25,237 bases of DNA from JAAYZK01 sp964535025 (GTDB taxonomy: Bacteria; Planctomycetota; Phycisphaerae; SM23-33; FEN-1343), in contig CAZHRW010000210.1 of assembly GCA_964535025.1 (NCBI GenBank), positions 1 to 25,237 of the forward strand, given 5' to 3'. Position 1 is the first letter of the stretch. The number at the start of each line of letters is the position of its first letter. The notes beneath the pieces are model-generated. The model was not told the DNA's origin. It did not search any database and saw only the letters and a list, made by a program, of their open reading frames with translations. Position numbers and translations under genes: made by a program. This document shows positions 25,237-25,237 of this stretch, one piece after another.

Positions 25237-25237
25237 T

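Overview
This window looks like chromosomal DNA of a high-GC planctomycete, most likely of the Phycisphaerae type. That placement is an inference. It rests on a secreted dockerin-bearing protein with a domain arrangement I associate with planctomycetes, on small planctomycete-type hypothetical proteins, on a low-GC dispersed repeat (24407-24580) of a kind that litters such genomes, and on deoxysugar isomerase genes. I see no rRNA, tRNA, CRISPR array, phage or transposase gene. Base composition is uniform except for the low-GC repeat.

Layout. 83-2902: an S41 tail-specific protease on the minus strand with its terminator and promoter. 2991-4466: a small Cys-motif protein and ilvC (ketol-acid reductoisomerase) on the plus strand, each with its own promoter. 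4467-4669: a repeat-rich gap. 4670-7846: a secreted dockerin protein (minus) and a YprB-like RNase H-fold exonuclease (plus), fired from a nearly mirror-symmetric divergent promoter. 7852-8413: a lipoprotein. 8417-12173: four minus-strand genes, PHP phosphoesterase, exonuclease III, ECF sigma factor and anti-sigma factor, with two 4-nt overlaps. 12286-14882: a GH1 beta-glucosidase and a URO-D-superfamily protein (plus). 14883-16283: an orphan 7-TM histidine kinase (minus), divergent from 16499-17776, L-rhamnose isomerase (plus). 17781-22488: a four-gene minus-strand operon etfB-etfA-glcD-larA. 22670-24388: an L-fucose-isomerase-family protein (plus), divergent from that operon. 24389-24694: the low-GC repeat and a promoter. 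24695-25236: a small membrane protein gene interrupted by a frameshift.

The most interesting part is 16.4-24.4 kb. The etfB-etfA-glcD-larA order resembles the Acetobacterium woodii lactate operon (lctBCD plus the racemase lctF), in which an Etf-coupled FAD lactate dehydrogenase oxidises D-lactate and a nickel-pincer racemase supplies it from L-lactate. All LarA catalytic residues, the GlcD metal site and the Etf signature linked to bifurcating types can be read directly. It is bracketed by an L-rhamnose isomerase and a fucose-isomerase-like protein. Both sugars are normally cleaved to L-lactaldehyde, which can be oxidised to L-lactate. My working model is a deoxysugar-to-lactate-to-pyruvate module in which L-lactate is racemised and then oxidised through an Etf. 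The kinase, aldolase and lactaldehyde dehydrogenase steps are not in this window.

Promoters are unusually easy to read here. At least seven genes have a -35 close to TTGAC(G/C) and a TATaaT-like -10 with a 17-18 nt spacer. Three convergent gene pairs end within 0-4 nt of each other.
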